This document shows positions 8,244 to 17,140 of a DNA stretch of 64,000 nucleotides, in pieces. This stretch comes from Paracoccaceae bacterium (GTDB lineage: Bacteria > Pseudomonadota > Alphaproteobacteria > Rhodobacterales > Rhodobacteraceae): NCBI GenBank assembly GCA_020637675.1, contig JACKKD010000002.1:496001-560000 (forward strand), read 5' to 3'. Position 1 is the stretch's first letter; every line of letters begins with the position of its first letter. Below the pieces are notes generated by a model. That model had not been told where the DNA came from. It worked only from the letters and a program-made list of their open reading frames with translations, and made no database searches. The position numbers and the translations under genes were made by a program.

Positions 8244-8834
8244 ATGGCAGAGGATGCCAAGCCGCTTCTGATCAAGCGGTATGCGAGCCGTCGGCTCTAC
8301 AACACCGAAACCAGCGACTATGTGACGCTCGAAGACATAGCCTCGTTCATCCGTGAGGGGCGCGAGGTGCAGATCGTTGACCTGAAGACGGGCGACGACC
8401 TCACCCGGCAGTATCTCCTGCAGATCATCGCCGAGCACGAAAGCCGGGGCGAGAACGTTCTGCCGGTCGATGTGCTGACCGATCTCGTGCGCAGCTACAC
8501 GACCAGCGCGCAGAGCGTGGTGCCGCAATTCCTCGCGGCCTCTTTCGAGATGCTGCGCGAGGGCCAGTCGAAGCTGATGGAAAACCTTGCCACCTTCCCG
8601 AACCCGATGGCCTCGATGCCGGGGTTCGCCGAGATGCAGCGCCAGCAGCAGGCCTTCCTGAAGTCGATCATGGGCGGTTTTGCGGGTTCGTCCGGCCCTG
8701 CGCGCGAGGACGACGAGGAAGAGAAGGATGGCCGGGCGAAGGGCAAGGCGAAGGGCAAGGCCGGAGATTCCGACGATCTCGCGCAGATTCGCAAGCAACT
8801 GGCCGAACTTCAGACCAAGCTGTCGAAACTCTGA
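8244..8834 (+). CDS. phaR: PHB synthesis repressor
   Basis: A 196-aa regulator that binds both DNA and PHB granules. The N-terminal PHB accumulation-regulator DNA-binding domain is unmistakable (IKRYASRRLYNTETSDYVTL, residues 8-27); a second accumulation-regulator domain follows (LLQIIAEHESRG onward). The tail after about residue 150 is a charged linker (DDEEEKDGRAKGKAKGKAG), ending in a short helix. It sits after the phaP terminator with its own GGGGAGAG ribosome-binding site. It is the presumed ligand of the CTGC-N3-GCAG sites upstream of phaP and the near-match before phaC, so it is likely the local feedback regulator of the cluster. Confidence 0.96.
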   Translation: MAEDAKPLLIKRYASRRLYNTETSDYVTLEDIASFIREGREVQIVDLKTGDDLTRQYLLQIIAEHESRGENVLPVDVLTDLVRSYTTSAQSVVPQFLAASFEMLREGQSKLMENLATFPNPMASMPGFAEMQRQQQAFLKSIMGGFAGSSGPAREDDEEEKDGRAKGKAKGKAGDSDDLAQIRKQLAELQTKLSKL

Positions 8835-8854
8835 CCCCGGCGGGGGCGGCGGGC

Positions 8855-10069
8855 TCAGCCGTCCTTGACCTCGGCCGCGGCGGCCAGAAGCGCATCGGCG
8901 ATGAAGTCGAGATCGCCGCGTTTCAGCCGCGCCGGAAGGCGCAGATCGCCGGCACGCATCAGCATCGCCCGGGTCTTCGGCAGTTCGGGCAGGTCGCCCA
9001 GGAACTGCCAGTTCCAAAAGGCCCGCGCGTTGTCGCGCGACAGGCCGAAGACCTGCACCGAGACGCCGCGCCGGTCGGCCGCCGCCTGGAAGGCGCGCGC
9101 TTCCTCGTCGCTGTCGAAGCCGCGGAGAAGGAACTGAAGCGAATCCGGCGCGCGTTCCTCCTTCGCCAGGGCCGGCGGAACCGCCATCCAGGGCGAGGCG
9201 CCGAGCCGCGCGGCGACGTAATCGTGGTTCGCACGACCGGAGGCGACCCGGTCCTCGATGAGCGGGATCTGCGGCCGGATCACCGCGGCGGACAGGTTCT
9301 GCATCCGCATGTTGTAGAGCGGCAGCTTGTTCTGCCAGAGATGGAAGCTGTTCTGCAGTCCGGGATGTTTCTTCCAGTTGTGTTCGTAGGCGCCCGACAT
9401 GATCACGGCGCGGGCCGCGATCTCCGGGTCGTCGGTGATGAACATGCCGCCTTCGCCGGCGTTGACCAGCTTGTAGGACTGGAACGAGAAGCAGCCGATC
9501 TTGCCAATGGTGCCGATCTTGCGCCCGTCCCAGCGCGTGCCGAGCGAATGCGCCGCGTCCTCGATCACCGGAACGCCGAGGGCGTCGCAGGCCGCCATGA
9601 TCGCGTCCATGTCCGAGGTGTGGCCGCGCATGTGGCTGATGAGCGCGGCCTGCGCGCCGTCGGCGAGCTTGGCGCGGAAATCCGCCATGTCGATCCTGAG
9701 ATCCTCGCCGACCTCGACGAGGACGGGCACGCAATTGGCATGGACGACGGCGGAGGGCACGGCCGCGAAGGTGAAGGCGGGGACAAGAACCTTGGCGCCC
9801 GGCTGAAGGTCGAGCGCGCGGAGCGCGAGGAAGAGTGCGGCCGAGCAGGAGGATACGGCGAGCGCATAGCGCACACCCATGTATTCGGCGAACTCCGCCT
9901 CCAGCCGCGCGACCGGCGCGCCTTCGGGCGCGGTGTAGCGAAAGAGGTCGCCCGAGGCGAGGAGGCGGTCGATCTCGGCGCGCGCGGCCTCCGGGATCGG
10001 CTCGGCGTCATAGACATTCGGCGCGGGCCGCACGGGCTGGATGCGCTTCGCAACGGCGTCGGTGGACAT
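8855..10069 (-). CDS. DegT/DnrJ/EryC1/StrS-type aminotransferase
   Basis: A 404-aa PLP-dependent fold-type I enzyme of the sugar-aminotransferase family. Motifs seen: the early GxPVARLEAEFAEYMGVRYA region, VIEDAAHSLGTRWDGRKIG (PLP-contact Asp), and the PLP lysine in CFSFQSYKLVNAGEGG. Family members act on nucleotide-sugar keto groups or, in some clades, on other keto substrates. No sugar-biosynthesis gene lies beside it, so the substrate is unknown. It converges on phaR with a 20-bp gap. Upstream lies the end of the glutamine-synthetase-like gene on the same strand, about 120 bp away, so it could be the last gene of that cluster. Confidence 0.88.
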   Translation of the reverse strand: MSTDAVAKRIQPVRPAPNVYDAEPIPEAARAEIDRLLASGDLFRYTAPEGAPVARLEAEFAEYMGVRYALAVSSCSAALFLALRALDLQPGAKVLVPAFTFAAVPSAVVHANCVPVLVEVGEDLRIDMADFRAKLADGAQAALISHMRGHTSDMDAIMAACDALGVPVIEDAAHSLGTRWDGRKIGTIGKIGCFSFQSYKLVNAGEGGMFITDDPEIAARAVIMSGAYEHNWKKHPGLQNSFHLWQNKLPLYNMRMQNLSAAVIRPQIPLIEDRVASGRANHDYVAARLGASPWMAVPPALAKEERAPDSLQFLLRGFDSDEEARAFQAAADRRGVSVQVFGLSRDNARAFWNWQFLGDLPELPKTRAMLMRAGDLRLPARLKRGDLDFIADALLAAAAEVKDG

Positions 10070-10191
10070 CCCGATATCCCCTCTGGTCTCGTCTGCGCAC
10101 AGCTACTTCAGGGCGGCGAGATACGCCAGTCCTTTCGACATCGCTGGGGCGGCCGGCCCTTGCCCTTGGCCACCCTCCGCCGGTCCGGCGG

Positions 10192-11550
10192 TCAGACGTT
10201 GAGAAGGAGGTGCTCCCTCTCCCACGGGCTGATGACCTGCAGGAACTCCTTGTATTCGTTGCGTTTGACAGCTTCGTAAATGCCGCAGAACTCCGGCGTC
10301 AGCGCCTCGCGCACCGGCGCGCTCTCCGAAAAGAGGTCGAGCGCGTCGCCGAGCGTGGTCGGCAATTCGTCAGCGTCGATATAGGCGTTGCCGGTCTTCT
10401 CGGGGCGCGGCATCTTCTTTTCCATCAGCCCGAGATAGCCGCAGACGAGCGAGGCGGCGATGCCGAGGTAGGGGTTGCAGTCCATGCCCGGCAGCCGGTT
10501 CTCGATCCGCCGCGCCTTCGGGTCGGAAATCGGGACGCGCAGCCCCGTCGTGCGGTTGTCGCGGCCCCATTCCAGGTTGATCGGGGCGGCGAAGTCCGGC
10601 ACGTAGCGGCGGTAGGAATTGACGTAGGGCGCCATCAGCGCCACCACCGCCGGCAGGTAGGTCTGCATCCCGGCGATGTAGTGCAGGAAGGCAGGGGTCT
10701 CGCCGCCCTTGGCGGTGGTGAAGATGTTGTTGCCGGTCTTGATGTCCACCACGGACTGGTGGATGTGCATGGCCGATCCCGGTTCGCCCTCGATGGGCTT
10801 GGCCATGAAGGTGGCGAAACTGTCGTGCCGCAGCGCCGCCTCGCGGATCAGCCGCTTGAAGTAGAAGACTTCGTCGGCCAGCACCACCGGGTCGCCATGG
10901 CTCAGGTTCAGTTCCACCTGGCCCGCGCCGCCCTCCTGCACGATGCCGTCGATCTCGATCCCCTGCGCCTCGGCGAAGTCGTAGATGTCGTCGATGACCC
11001 GGCCGTATTCGTCCACGGCTGACATCGAGTAGGCCTGGTTCGCCATCACCCGCCGGCCGGAGCGGCCGATGGGCGGGATCACCGGCTGGTTGGGGTCGAT
11101 GTTGCGGGCGACGATGTAGAACTCCATCTCGGGCGCGATGATCGGGCGCCAGCCCTGCGCCGCGTAGAGGTCGAGCACGCGCTTCAGCACGTTCCGCGGC
11201 GCCATCGGCACCGGGTTGCCCTGCTGGTCGTTCACGTCATGGATGACCTGCAGCGTTACATCGGCGGTCCACGGCACCGCCTGCGCGGTGGTGAAATCCG
11301 GCACGAGGATCATGTCGGGCTCGGTGAACTCGTCGCCCCCCGGCATGTCGGCATAGTCGCCGGTGATGGTCTGCGCGAAGATCGAGTTCGGCAGGTGGAA
11401 GAACTTCTGCTTGGCGAACTTGGAGGCGGGCATTGCCTTGCCCTTGGCCACGCCGGCGAGGTCTGCGACGAGGCATTCGACCTCGTCCAGCCGGCGGCCG
11501 GAAATGTATTCCTGCGCGGCTTCCGGCAGTTTCTGGGTCCAGTCGGACAT
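10192..11550 (-). CDS. glutamine synthetase family ligase (PuuA-like) 1
   Basis: A 452-aa glutamine-synthetase-fold protein of the gamma-glutamyl-amine ligase type. It has the beta-Grasp N-domain and the catalytic domain with the PEMEFYIVAR metal-binding strand, EGGAGQVELNL, the GSAMHIHQS histidine motif and the NRTTGLRVP arginine region. It lacks the adenylylation-loop context of GlnA-type enzymes, and its position with an amidotransferase and a second paralogue argues for gamma-glutamylation of an amine (putrescine-like) rather than ammonia assimilation. It starts 11 bp after the stop of the amidotransferase gene, so they are co-transcribed. The exact amine is an inference. Confidence 0.88.
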   Translation of the reverse strand: MSDWTQKLPEAAQEYISGRRLDEVECLVADLAGVAKGKAMPASKFAKQKFFHLPNSIFAQTITGDYADMPGGDEFTEPDMILVPDFTTAQAVPWTADVTLQVIHDVNDQQGNPVPMAPRNVLKRVLDLYAAQGWRPIIAPEMEFYIVARNIDPNQPVIPPIGRSGRRVMANQAYSMSAVDEYGRVIDDIYDFAEAQGIEIDGIVQEGGAGQVELNLSHGDPVVLADEVFYFKRLIREAALRHDSFATFMAKPIEGEPGSAMHIHQSVVDIKTGNNIFTTAKGGETPAFLHYIAGMQTYLPAVVALMAPYVNSYRRYVPDFAAPINLEWGRDNRTTGLRVPISDPKARRIENRLPGMDCNPYLGIAASLVCGYLGLMEKKMPRPEKTGNAYIDADELPTTLGDALDLFSESAPVREALTPEFCGIYEAVKRNEYKEFLQVISPWEREHLLLNV

Positions 11551-11561
11551 GAATCACACTG

Positions 11562-12245
11562 TTATGAGTTGCGGGTTTGCTTGAAGAAATCCGCGATCCG
11601 GTCGGCGATCGCGGCCGAGGAATTGGGCTGGCCGAGACGTCCGGAGGCCGCGGCCATGACCTCGTCGGGAACGAGACCCTTGCCGCGGGTCCGCATCAAC
11701 CCGTCGATGAAGTCGTCCGTGAACTCGGGATGCGCCTGCACGGTGAAGGCGCGGTCGCCGTAGACGAGCGCCGCATTCTCGCAGAACTCGTTGGAGGCAA
11801 CGGGTTCGGCCATCGGCGGGCGCTCCGTCACCTGGTCGCGGTGCCAGGCGTTCATGGTGATCGTCTCGCCGTCGAAATCGTAGTCGGTCGGGCCCACCGC
11901 CCAGCCCTTGTCGAAGCGTTCGACGCGGCCGCCCAGGGCCTGGGCGATGATCTGGTGGCCGAAACAGATGCCGACCATCGGAACCTTTTCGGCGTAGGCG
12001 CGGCGGATGAAGTCCTCCAGCGGCCGGATGAACGCATGGTCTTCGTAGGCGCCGTGGCGCGAGCCGGTGATCAGCCAGCCGTCGCATTCGTGCACGTCCT
12101 TCGGGAATTCCATCGCCTCCACATGCCAGGCACGGAACTCGAACCCCCGGTCAGCGAGGAGGCGGGCGAACATGTCGGGATAGTCGCCCATGTCCGCGCG
12201 AAGCGCGTCGGGCGACTGGCCGGTCTGGAGGATGCCGATACGCAT
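11562..12245 (-). CDS. class I glutamine amidotransferase-like hydrolase
   Basis: A 227-aa stand-alone class I amidotransferase domain. The nucleophile cysteine is in VGICFGHQI, and the His-Glu pair is in VQAHPEF. The start MRIGILQTGQ at 12245 has AGGAA 6 nt upstream; the longer frame to 12299 lacks support. It sits between two glutamine-synthetase-like ligases. In polyamine catabolism PuuD-type class I amidotransferases hydrolyse gamma-glutamyl-aminobutyrate; this protein looks closer to the GMP-synthase-like amidotransferase subgroup, so an analogous de-glutamylating role is inference from context. Confidence 0.85.
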   Translation of the reverse strand: MRIGILQTGQSPDALRADMGDYPDMFARLLADRGFEFRAWHVEAMEFPKDVHECDGWLITGSRHGAYEDHAFIRPLEDFIRRAYAEKVPMVGICFGHQIIAQALGGRVERFDKGWAVGPTDYDFDGETITMNAWHRDQVTERPPMAEPVASNEFCENAALVYGDRAFTVQAHPEFTDDFIDGLMRTRGKGLVPDEVMAAASGRLGQPNSSAAIADRIADFFKQTRNS

Positions 12246-12315
12246 GAATGTTCCTGGCGGTCTCAGGCGAAGGTAATGCCCGCCCCCGTCGCGGCGCAAG
12301 GGGGCGGCGGTGGGG

Positions 12316-13653
12316 TCACACCGTGTCGAGGTAGATTTCGGTCTGCTCCTCGGGCGAGAGTTCGTCCATGTAGCGCAGCTCCTGCCGCTTGGTCATGACG
12401 AGGTTGCGGATCAGTTCCTCGGGGAATATCCGCCGCACCGTCGCGCTCTTCTCGAAGACGTCTATCGCAGCGGCCCAGGTGTCGGGCAGGAGCGGCAGGT
12501 CGAGCGCATAGGCGTTGCCGGTGATCGGGGCGGGGGGTGTCAGCCTCTCCTCGATACCGATGAGCGCGGCGCCGAGGATCGCTGCGAGCATGAGGTAGGG
12601 GTTCACGTCGCCCCCCGCCACCCGATGCTCGATCCGCCGCGCCACGGGGTTGCCCGATGGGATGCGGATCGCCGAGGTGCGGTTCTCGTAGGCCCAGCAG
12701 ATCTGGTTCGGCGCATGGGCTTCGGGGATGAGCCTCTCGTAGCTGTTGGCGTGCGGCGCGAAGATCAGCGTGAGGTCGTGCATCGCGGCAAGACAGCCGG
12801 CGACGGCGTTGCGCAGCCTTTCCGTCCCTTCCGGCCCGCCGTTGTCGAAGATGTTGCGGCCGTCGCGGTCGAGGATCGAGAAATGGGTGTGCAACCCGTT
12901 GCCGGAATAGTCCGGGTAGGGCTTGGCCATGAAGCTCGCCGCGAAGCCGTGGCGGCGGGCGAGCCCCTTCAGCAGCATCTTGAAGAGCCAGGCATCATCG
13001 GCCGCGCGCAGCGCATCGTCGGTGTGCATCAGGTTGATCTCGAACTGGCCAAGGCCGGATTCCGAGATCGCCGTGTCGGCGGGAATGTCCATCGCCTCGC
13101 AAGCGTCGTAGAGATCCGTGAAGAAGGTGTCGAAGGCATCGAGCGCGCGGATCGACATGATCTCGGCTGCCTTGCGGCGCTTGCCCGACCGCGGCGAGGG
13201 CGGCACCTGCAGCTTCCGGCCGCTGTCGTCGATCAGGTAGAATTCCAGTTCCATCGCGCAGACCGGCGTGAGCCCGAGCTCGCGGTAGCGCTCCACGATG
13301 CGAGCGAGCACATGGCGCGGGTCGCCCTCGTAGGGCTGGCCGTTCTCGCGGAACATCCATATCGGCAGGAGCGCGGTCGGCGCGTCGAGCCAGGGCATCG
13401 GCATGAAGCCGCGTTCGGTCGGCTTGAGGATGCCGTCGGCATCGCCGCTGTCGAACACCAGCGGGCTGTCCTCGATGTCCTCGCCCCAGATGTCGAGGTT
13501 CAAGACCGACATCGGATAGCGCGTGCCGTTCGTCACCACCGCATCGGCAAAGCGGACGGGCACGCGCTTGCCGCGAGGCTGACCGTTGAGGTCGGCCGCG
13601 GCCACACGGATCGTGCGCACCTCGGGGTGTTTTCTGAGCCAGTTCTTCATCAT
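12316..13653 (-). CDS. glutamine synthetase family ligase (PuuA-like) 2
   Basis: A 445-aa paralogue of the ligase at 10192-11550, with the same fold: AMELEFYLIDD metal strand, ESGLGQFEINL, GNGLHTHFS histidine motif, NRTSAIRIPSG arginine region. It starts MMKNWLRKHP, which is shorter at the N-terminus than its neighbour. It is the first gene of a three-gene group (ligase, amidotransferase, ligase), all on the minus strand. Upstream, after a terminator for the ABC transporter operon, lie two TGATCA-centred palindromes that may be operators. Substrate specificity cannot be read; gamma-glutamylation of an amine is the family-based expectation. Confidence 0.87.
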   Translation of the reverse strand: MMKNWLRKHPEVRTIRVAAADLNGQPRGKRVPVRFADAVVTNGTRYPMSVLNLDIWGEDIEDSPLVFDSGDADGILKPTERGFMPMPWLDAPTALLPIWMFRENGQPYEGDPRHVLARIVERYRELGLTPVCAMELEFYLIDDSGRKLQVPPSPRSGKRRKAAEIMSIRALDAFDTFFTDLYDACEAMDIPADTAISESGLGQFEINLMHTDDALRAADDAWLFKMLLKGLARRHGFAASFMAKPYPDYSGNGLHTHFSILDRDGRNIFDNGGPEGTERLRNAVAGCLAAMHDLTLIFAPHANSYERLIPEAHAPNQICWAYENRTSAIRIPSGNPVARRIEHRVAGGDVNPYLMLAAILGAALIGIEERLTPPAPITGNAYALDLPLLPDTWAAAIDVFEKSATVRRIFPEELIRNLVMTKRQELRYMDELSPEEQTEIYLDTV

Positions 13654-13753
13654 TCACCTGATCGGCCGGAGTGCCGGGGTCCGAAACCGCCATGGGCCGG
13701 GACCGCGAAGTCCGCCTGGCAGCATCGGCCCATGCCCTTGGGCCTTAGCTGTT

Positions 13754-13764
13754 TATGATCAAAA
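13754..13764. promoter_or_regulatory. candidate operator (TGATCA palindrome) 1
   Basis: TATGATCAAAA, sharing the 9-mer TGATCAAAA with the palindrome at 13829-13838, 75 bp away. It lies about 100 bp upstream of the ligase start at 13653. No regulator gene is adjacent, so the binding protein is unknown. Confidence 0.4.
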
Positions 13765-13800
13765 CTTCCCCGATTGGCGCGCACCTCGGCAAACCGGCCG

Positions 13801-13823
13801 AAAAAGGCGGGCGCCTCCGCCCG
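13801..13823 (-). terminator. Rho-independent terminator after the ABC operon
   Basis: Read on the minus strand: stem CGGGCG (13823-13818), loop GAGG, CGCCCG (13813-13808), CC, then TTTTT (13805-13801). It lies 25 bp after the permease stop at 13848 and separates transporter and ligase transcripts. Confidence 0.8.
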
Positions 13824-13828
13824 AAGAA

Positions 13829-13838
13829 TTTGATCAAA
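13829..13838. promoter_or_regulatory. candidate operator (TGATCA palindrome) 2
   Basis: Perfect 10-bp palindrome TTTGATCAAA just downstream of the permease stop and about 175 bp upstream of the ligase start. It pairs with the related site at 13754. It could be a repressor site for the ligase operon; the assignment is speculative. Confidence 0.4.
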
Positions 13839-13847
13839 AGTAGCCTA

Positions 13848-14687
13848 CTACCGGATGATCTGTGGACGCAAGCGGAATCTCGGGCGCGACGACTGCGGCA
13901 GGTGCCGGTTGAGCCGCCGGCCGATCAGCCCGAAGGTCGCGATGACCGTGACGGTGAGAAGGATGAAGTAGACGGCGATGACCGGGTAGGCGACGAAGGG
14001 GTTGAATGTCAGCGAGGCGAAATAAGTGGCATAGTAGAGCGCGTCGCCCTTCTGCTGGAAGGCCGGAAAGCCCGAGAAATAGACCAGCGTGGTGGCGTGG
14101 AAAAGGAAGATCGCCTCGTTGGTATAGGCGGGCCAGGCGAGCCTGAGCATCGTCGGCCACATGATCCGCCGGAACCGCGACCAGCCCGACATGCCGTAGG
14201 CGTCGGCGGCCTCGATGTCGCCCTTCGGGATCGAGCGCAACGCGCCATAGAAGATTTCGCCGGAATAGGCGGCCGTGTTGAGGCAGAGCACGATCAGCGC
14301 GCCGAGCCAGGCCTTCGACAGCCACGAGGTCTCGACCGTGACCGTCATGAATCCCAGAGGGATGTCCCAGCCCATCCGGGGGATCAGCACGAAGGCTTCG
14401 TAGGCGAGGAAGAACTGGATGAAGAGCGGCGAACCACGGAAGACGAAGATGAACCATTCGGCCGGCTTCCGGGCCCAGGGGTTCGCGCTCGCCTTGGCCA
14501 CCGCCAGCGCGTTGGCAAGGAAGAATCCGATCAGAAGCGCGAGCGCACCGTAGTAGATGTTCCAGATGAGACCCGAACCGATCAGCGTGAAATGCTCGCA
14601 GAGCGTCATCTCGCCCTTTGGCAGCAGCCGCTCGCCGATACCGATCGAGCGGAGCGCGTAGTCATGGATCGTCTGGACGCAGCTCAT
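13848..14687 (-). CDS. polar amino-acid ABC transporter permease (second)
   Basis: A 279-aa inner-membrane permease of the HisM/HisQ type. The EAA loop that contacts the ATPase is visible (GDIEAADAYGMSGWSRFRRI), and about five hydrophobic segments are present. The start MSCVQTIHDY at 14687 overlaps the stop of the upstream permease in an ATGA junction, so the two subunits are translationally coupled. The frame continues upstream to 14984 only as antisense noise. It is the last gene of the four-gene transporter operon and is followed by a terminator at 13801-13823. Confidence 0.93.
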   Translation of the reverse strand: MSCVQTIHDYALRSIGIGERLLPKGEMTLCEHFTLIGSGLIWNIYYGALALLIGFFLANALAVAKASANPWARKPAEWFIFVFRGSPLFIQFFLAYEAFVLIPRMGWDIPLGFMTVTVETSWLSKAWLGALIVLCLNTAAYSGEIFYGALRSIPKGDIEAADAYGMSGWSRFRRIMWPTMLRLAWPAYTNEAIFLFHATTLVYFSGFPAFQQKGDALYYATYFASLTFNPFVAYPVIAVYFILLTVTVIATFGLIGRRLNRHLPQSSRPRFRLRPQIIR

Positions 14688-15565
14688 CGTGCGGCCTTTC
14701 GCTGCATCTCGCCGCCGAGCGTCGCCTGCCCGCGGCTGAGCCGCGCCGTCACCCGGCCGAGAACGCCCTCCGAAATCCTGGTCATGCCGAGGTAGAAGGC
14801 CAGAAGCACAAGGAAATACCAGACGCGCCAGTCTGGATGGGGATACTCGAAGGCCTGCGTCTTCGATCCGCCAAGCTCCCGCGCCCAGTAGACGATATCC
14901 TCGACCCCGAGCAGGAACAGGAGCGGCGTGGCCTTGATCAGGATCATCCAGAGGTTCGACAGGCCCGGCAGCGCGTAAACCCACATCTGCGGCACGAGGA
15001 TGCGCCAGAAGGCCTGCCGCTGCGACATGCCGTAGGCTTCGGCCGTCTCCATCTGCGCGCGCGGCACCGCCCGCATGGCGCCATAGAGCACGTTCGCCGC
15101 GAAGGCGCCGAAGACGACGGCAAAGGCGAGCACGGCAAGCGAGAAGCCATAGACCTCATGCACCGACTGCGGGCTGGTCGAGAGCGGCAGCTTCGCCTCG
15201 GGGCAGACGATGAAGTCGTTGCCCTGCCAGATCGGCTTGTCCCAGTCGGGGCATTTCACCTTGTGCCGGAGGTACTCGAACCCCTGGTCGAGCGCGATCG
15301 GCACGAAGAGGAAGAAGATGATGTCCGGCACGCCACGCACCATCGAGGTGTAGGCCTTGCCGAGAAGGCTGAGCGGCAGGAAGGAGGAGCGTGCCGCCAC
15401 CGCGCCGCCGAAGCCGAAGGCAAGCGCGACCGGGGCGGTGATCGCCAGCAGGAGGAGCACGGTGCCGAAGGAGCCGTAGAACAGCATGTGCTTGCCCGAG
15501 GTCAGGTAGCACAGGAGCCATTGCAGCCCTTCGATCGACTTCGGATCGGCGCAGAACGCGAACAT
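14684..15565 (-). CDS. polar amino-acid ABC transporter permease (first)
   Basis: A 293-aa inner-membrane permease forming the heterodimeric channel with the next subunit. The coupling loop is QMETAEAYGMSQRQAFWRIL. Compared with the second permease it carries a longer hydrophilic, cysteine-containing segment between early membrane helices (HKVKCPDWDKPIWQGNDFIV). It sits between the binding-protein gene (43-bp gap) and the second permease (ATGA overlap). Confidence 0.93.
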   Translation of the reverse strand: MFAFCADPKSIEGLQWLLCYLTSGKHMLFYGSFGTVLLLLAITAPVALAFGFGGAVAARSSFLPLSLLGKAYTSMVRGVPDIIFFLFVPIALDQGFEYLRHKVKCPDWDKPIWQGNDFIVCPEAKLPLSTSPQSVHEVYGFSLAVLAFAVVFGAFAANVLYGAMRAVPRAQMETAEAYGMSQRQAFWRILVPQMWVYALPGLSNLWMILIKATPLLFLLGVEDIVYWARELGGSKTQAFEYPHPDWRVWYFLVLLAFYLGMTRISEGVLGRVTARLSRGQATLGGEMQRKAAR

Positions 15566-15607
15566 CGGAGTGCGGAGGCGGGCCGTCGCCGGCCCGCCCC
15601 TTTTCCG

Positions 15608-16324
15608 TCAGAACACGAGCGCTTCTTCGCCGAACCACTTCTTGATCATCGTGTTCAGCGTCCCGTCTTCCTTCATCGAGGTGATGGCCGCGTCGAGCTT
15701 GGCCTTCAGCTCGGTATCGCTTTCGCGCACGCCCATGCCGACACCGCCGCCGATCTGCACCTGATCCACGACCACAAGCTGGCCGTTGGATTCGTTGACG
15801 GCCGGCAGGAGGTAATCCTTGTCGGCAAGGACGACATCGGCCTCGCCGTTGCGAACGGCCGCGATGGTCTCGTCCGGCGTCGGGTACTCGAGCAGCGTCG
15901 CACCGGACTCGGCAACATAGGCGGCCTGGATCGTCGCGGTCTGCGCGGCGACGATGCCCTTGATGTTGGCGTCGGCGGAAAGCCCGACATAGAGCGAGGC
16001 CGCCGGCGGGATGTATTCCTGCGTGAAGTCGATGACCTTGTCGCGTTCATCGGTGATCGACATTCCGGCGATGATCACGTCGTAGTTGCCCGACACCAGG
16101 TTGGGGATGATCGAATCCCACTCGTTCGTCACCCATTCGCAGGTCAACTCGGCGCGCTTGCAGAGCTCGTCGCCCATCTCGCGCTCGAAGCCGTCGACCT
16201 CGCCCTTGTCGTTGATGAAGTTGTAGGGAGGATAGGCGCCCTCGGTTCCGAGGCGAACGGTCTGCGCCGCGGCGAGGCCGGCGCTCAGAGCCAGCGCGGC
16301 GACGGAAAGGATGAAGGTCTTCAT
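15608..16324 (-). CDS. amino-acid ABC transporter substrate-binding protein
   Basis: A 238-aa periplasmic protein with a clean signal peptide (residues 1-20, cleavage after AAAQ or nearby). The mature part is a family 3 solute-binding protein: RLGTEGAYPPYNFIN at the start, FEREMGDELCKRAELTCEW, and SGNYDVIIAGMSITDERDKV. Two cysteines (in ELCKRAELTC) could form a disulfide as in LAO/histidine-binding proteins. A basic or opine-like amino acid is the usual ligand for this group; the neighbouring ligases would also fit a polyamine-related amine. Ligand not determinable. Confidence 0.93.
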   Translation of the reverse strand: MKTFILSVAALALSAGLAAAQTVRLGTEGAYPPYNFINDKGEVDGFEREMGDELCKRAELTCEWVTNEWDSIIPNLVSGNYDVIIAGMSITDERDKVIDFTQEYIPPAASLYVGLSADANIKGIVAAQTATIQAAYVAESGATLLEYPTPDETIAAVRNGEADVVLADKDYLLPAVNESNGQLVVVDQVQIGGGVGMGVRESDTELKAKLDAAITSMKEDGTLNTMIKKWFGEEALVF

Positions 16325-16360
16325 GCGGTTACTCCCGTTGATTTGAGCTGCTTGGATCGG

Positions 16361-17140
16361 TCAGGCCGCAACGGTCGCGCTCAGGAACTGTTGCAGGCGT
16401 TCTGTCTTCGGACTGCCGAAGAGCCGGGCCGGCGGCCCTTCCTCCTCGATCCGGCCGAGATGCAGGAAGATAACATGATCGGACACATCGGCCGCAAGCC
16501 GCATGTCGTGGGTGACGAGGATCATCGTGCGATGCTCTTCGGCCAGAGCCTTGATGACCTTCACGACCTCCTGCTGCAACTCGGGGTCCAGGGCCGAGGT
16601 CGGTTCGTCGAAGAGGAGCGCGGTCGGCTCCATGCAGAGCGCGCGGGCGATGGCCGCGCGCTGCTGCTGGCCGCCCGAAAGCTGCGCCGGAAAGGCGTCG
16701 CACTTGTCGCCGATGCCGACCTTGTCGAGGTAGCGCCGCGCCGCGGCCTCCACCTCGGCGCGGTCGCGCTTCAGCACCGTGACGGGCGCCTCCATCACGT
16801 TCTGCAGAACCGTGAGGTGGGACCAGAGGTTGAACTGCTGGAAGACCATCGAGAGATTGGTTCGGATGCGGATGACCTGGGCCTTGTCCGCCGGGTGGCG
16901 GCCAAGCCCCTCGCCCTGCCAGAGGACCTTCTCGCCCTTGAAGATCACGTCGCCCTGCTGGCTGTCCTCCAGGAGGTTGCAGCAGCGCAGGAGCGTCGAC
17001 TTGCCCGAGCCCGACGACCCGATCAGCGAGACGACCTGGCCGCGCCGCGCGGCGAGCGAAACGCCCTTCAGCACTTCGAGCGCCCCGTAGGCCTTGTGAA
17101 GGTCCCGGACTTCGATCACGGGCGTGTCGGCGTCGGTCAT
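16361..17140 (-). CDS. amino-acid ABC transporter ATP-binding protein
   Basis: A 259-aa cytoplasmic ATPase of the HisP/GlnQ type. Walker A GSSGSGKST, signature LSGGQQQR, Walker B ALLFDEPTSALDP and the switch histidine region ILVTHD are all present. It is the first gene of the transporter operon (ATPase, binding protein, permease, permease). The 96-bp leader upstream contains an AT-rich stretch (TTGTAAAACGGCAAAATAT, minus strand) that may be the promoter, plus a small GCGC-AAAAA-GCGC palindrome. Confidence 0.95.
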   Translation of the reverse strand: MTDADTPVIEVRDLHKAYGALEVLKGVSLAARRGQVVSLIGSSGSGKSTLLRCCNLLEDSQQGDVIFKGEKVLWQGEGLGRHPADKAQVIRIRTNLSMVFQQFNLWSHLTVLQNVMEAPVTVLKRDRAEVEAAARRYLDKVGIGDKCDAFPAQLSGGQQQRAAIARALCMEPTALLFDEPTSALDPELQQEVVKVIKALAEEHRTMILVTHDMRLAADVSDHVIFLHLGRIEEEGPPARLFGSPKTERLQQFLSATVAA

